DNA of 16,323 nucleotides from the NCBI GenBank assembly GCA_002348425.1, contig DEBE01000101.1:1-16323 (forward strand). Reading direction: 5' to 3'. Below are positions 14,923 through 16,323 of this stretch, piece after piece. The notes beneath the pieces are model-generated. The model was given only the letters and a program-made list of their open reading frames with translations. It did not search any database and had not been told where the DNA came from. The position numbers and the translations under genes were made by a program. The stretch is from Alphaproteobacteria bacterium UBA2964 (lineage in GTDB: Bacteria; Pseudomonadota; Alphaproteobacteria; MPNO01; UBA2964). Every line of letters starts with the position of its first letter. The stretch's first letter is position 1.

Positions 14923-15897
14923 TTATGGAAGCTTAAGAAGCTTTTTTGCATTTCCATTTAAAATTTTTTCCTTGTCCTCTGGGCTAACCGCAATACTTTC
15001 GATCCATTCTGAGCCCGGCTTATTATCCACATAGGGCCAATCAACTGAGAAGATAATTCGATCTGCACCCATTTCCATAATTGTACATAAAAGGGCGGCA
15101 TCGGAAAAATTACCACTAGTAGTTATATGAAAATGTTTTTTGAAAATTTCACTAAATCCAGCCTTTTTTCCTTGGTTAGGAATGATTTCTCCAAATGAAT
15201 GATTAATACGCCACGTTAGGAATGGGAGGCCTTCTCCCATATGGCCCAAGATAATTTTAAGGTTGGGGTATTTGTCAAAGATGCCACTCAAGACCATTCG
15301 CAAACCGGCCGTTGCGGTTTCGACAGTGAAGCCCCACCCCGCAGATAAAATGGACCGGTATTGTTTTACATAATCTTTGTAGTAGGCATCGATGACTGCT
15401 GGGTGAGGCCGGCCGGGGTGAATATAAATAGGAATATCAAGAAACTCGGCTCTTTCAAAGATAGGCCAGAATCTCGGCATATCAATAAACTCACCTTCTG
15501 TAAGACCATGGACAATTGCTCCATGGAAACCAAGTTCCCGGTGGCAACGCTCTAGTTCATCAGCGGCTAATTCAGGAGTGCGAGTGGGTAGTGTGGCAAA
15601 TCCCCGGAAACGCGCTGGGTTGGTGAGGATAAAATCATGAAGTCGATCATTTACGCCTGCGGAACGTTCTTTTGCTTCATTTGGATCAAAAGCCTGTGCA
15701 CCCGGTGGGCAATGAGAGAGAACTTGAACGTCGATGCCAGCTTCATCCATTTCCTTGACACGCAAGTCCCCTAGATCGAGGAGCCTTTCCCTTGTTATTT
15801 CACCGCCCCCAGCTACCTTTTGAACCTTGGCGTCGACATCTTTATCCAGATAATGCTCTTCGATAGCGATTATTTGTGAGCCATCTTTAGTGGTCAT
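14923..15897 (-). CDS. Amidohydrolase-2 protein, gamma-resorcylate decarboxylase-like
   Basis: This 324-residue TIM-barrel protein carries the metal and catalytic set of the non-oxidative hydroxybenzoate decarboxylases: AIEEHY with Glu13 and His15, YIHPGRPHP with His160, LGHMGEGLPF with His219, and FSVDWPY with Asp286. These match the order and spacing of the Glu-x-His, His and Asp ligands known in gamma-resorcylate and 2,3-dihydroxybenzoate decarboxylases. It could thus remove or add CO2 on a phenolic acid; hydrolase activity is the alternative. Its stop is eight bases from that of the convergent MFS gene. An AAGGG lies ahead of the ATG. It is divergent from the membrane fusion protein gene. 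Confidence 0.88.
   Translation of the reverse strand: MTTKDGSQIIAIEEHYLDKDVDAKVQKVAGGGEITRERLLDLGDLRVKEMDEAGIDVQVLSHCPPGAQAFDPNEAKERSAGVNDRLHDFILTNPARFRGFATLPTRTPELAADELERCHRELGFHGAIVHGLTEGEFIDMPRFWPIFERAEFLDIPIYIHPGRPHPAVIDAYYKDYVKQYRSILSAGWGFTVETATAGLRMVLSGIFDKYPNLKIILGHMGEGLPFLTWRINHSFGEIIPNQGKKAGFSEIFKKHFHITTSGNFSDAALLCTIMEMGADRIIFSVDWPYVDNKPGSEWIESIAVSPEDKEKILNGNAKKLLKLP
14929..14947 (+). terminator. Weak hairpin plus T-run after the MFS gene
   Basis: AAGCTT-AAG-AAGCTT followed by TTTT lies 14 bases after the MFS stop. The stem is short (6 bp, 3-base loop) and lies inside the 3' end of the convergent amidohydrolase gene, so coding constraint could produce it. Confidence 0.3.
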
Positions 15898-15969
15898 ATT
15901 TTCTGCCCTTATCTATCAATACCGTATACAGGTGTTTGTTTTTATTTTTTGCGTTAGAATTAATAAAAC

Positions 15970-15985
15970 AATAATACCTATTATT
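15970..15985. promoter_or_regulatory. Perfect 16-base inverted repeat AATAATA-CC-TATTATT
   Basis: Seven-base arms with a two-base spacer lie in the 127-base divergent region between the decarboxylase-like amidohydrolase and the membrane fusion protein gene, about 40 bases before the latter. Exact symmetry and position suggest an operator, for example for a TetR- or MarR-type repressor as often controls such exporters. The regulator gene is not in the window. Confidence 0.4.
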
Positions 15986-16013
15986 CTGATTTGTTTTAAA
16001 GGTTCTCTTGAAT

Positions 16014-16017
16014 GGAG
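16014..16017 (+). promoter_or_regulatory. Shine-Dalgarno deciding a TTG start
   Basis: GGAG lies seven bases before TTG 16025-16027. The ATG that overlaps this site (16012) opens a frame that stops after seven codons, so the TTG is the best start for the open membrane fusion protein frame. Confidence 0.55.
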
Positions 16018-16024
16018 TTTCATT

Positions 16025-16323
16025 TTGGACGTTAGTCCCACCGAAGTTGTAGCAAAAATAGATTATCAAGCCGCATCCCATCGCCGCCATTTTTTTAGTA
16101 TTTTGAGGAAGTGGTGCTTGGGTTTTACGGCGATTGGTGGTGGGTTATTATTAGCGGACTGGGGTTATAGCCGGTATGCTAATGTTTATATCGATGATGC
16201 TAGAATAACAGCTGACGTTATTTCAGTGAGTAGTCGAGTCTCAGGCTGGGTCACGAAGCTTCATGTTAGCGAGGGCGATAGGGTTAAGAAAGGTGAGGTT
16301 CTAGTATCGATTGACGCTCGCGA
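16025..16323 (+). CDS. HlyD/EmrA-type membrane fusion protein, cut by window edge
   Basis: From the TTG, 99 codons are open to the right edge. After a short polar N-terminus comes one membrane span (about residues 31-46). Then follow YIDDARITADVISVSSRVSG and a biotinyl-lipoyl-like hairpin (WVTKLHVSEGDRVKKGEVLVSIDAR), the signature start of EmrA/HlyD periplasmic adaptor proteins. These link an inner-membrane pump (usually MFS EmrB or an ABC protein) to an outer-membrane channel. The pump gene probably follows outside the window. The TTG start has GGAG seven bases upstream, and no in-frame ATG is better placed. The palindrome at 15970 may regulate it. Confidence 0.85.
   Translation, partial: MDVSPTEVVAKIDYQAASHRRHFFSILRKWCLGFTAIGGGLLLADWGYSRYANVYIDDARITADVISVSSRVSGWVTKLHVSEGDRVKKGEVLVSIDAR

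Overview
The window looks like part of a bacterial chromosome, most likely from an uncultured (perhaps marine) proteobacterium. The base composition is moderate to AT-leaning, most genes stand alone or in pairs on alternating strands, gaps are very short, and the families (LLM and group D flavin monooxygenases, UbiD, amidohydrolase-2 proteins, MFS) are typical of such genomes. The taxonomic guess is inference only. I see no rRNA, tRNA, CRISPR array, insertion sequence, phage gene or transcriptional regulator, and no gene-free stretch longer than about 300 bases.

Layout. The left part (2-4493) holds an alpha/beta hydrolase cut by the window edge, a small GIY-YIG protein, an HsaA-like flavin-dependent monooxygenase, and a two-gene minus-strand operon: a luciferase-like monooxygenase followed, with a 4-bp overlap, by an alpha/beta hydrolase with a cysteine nucleophile. 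The centre (4640-8887) holds a peroxiredoxin gene with an in-frame TGA exactly at the catalytic cysteine, then a convergent Baeyer-Villiger-type flavin monooxygenase, then a divergent copper-exporting P-type ATPase. The right part (8920-15897) holds an amidohydrolase, a UbiD-type decarboxylase plus crotonase operon, a flavin reductase, an MFS transporter and a second, decarboxylase-like amidohydrolase. The right edge opens a truncated HlyD/EmrA-type membrane fusion protein.

How it fits together. Most genes suit uptake and stepwise oxidation, decarboxylation and hydrolysis of an organic (probably aromatic or cyclic) substrate. Three classes of flavin monooxygenase, a flavin reductase, two or three C-C or ester hydrolases, one prFMN-type decarboxylase and one metal-dependent decarboxylase-like protein sit within 16 kb. 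The substrate cannot be read from the sequence.

The main discovery is the gene at 4640-5092. It is a Bcp-type peroxiredoxin whose peroxidatic cysteine codon is TGA. The frame stays open and family-like for 104 further codons, and a bacterial SECIS-like stem-loop can be folded 21 nt downstream of the TGA. This is best read as a selenocysteine-containing peroxiredoxin with no cysteine anywhere. An ordinary annotation would miss it or call it a pseudogene.
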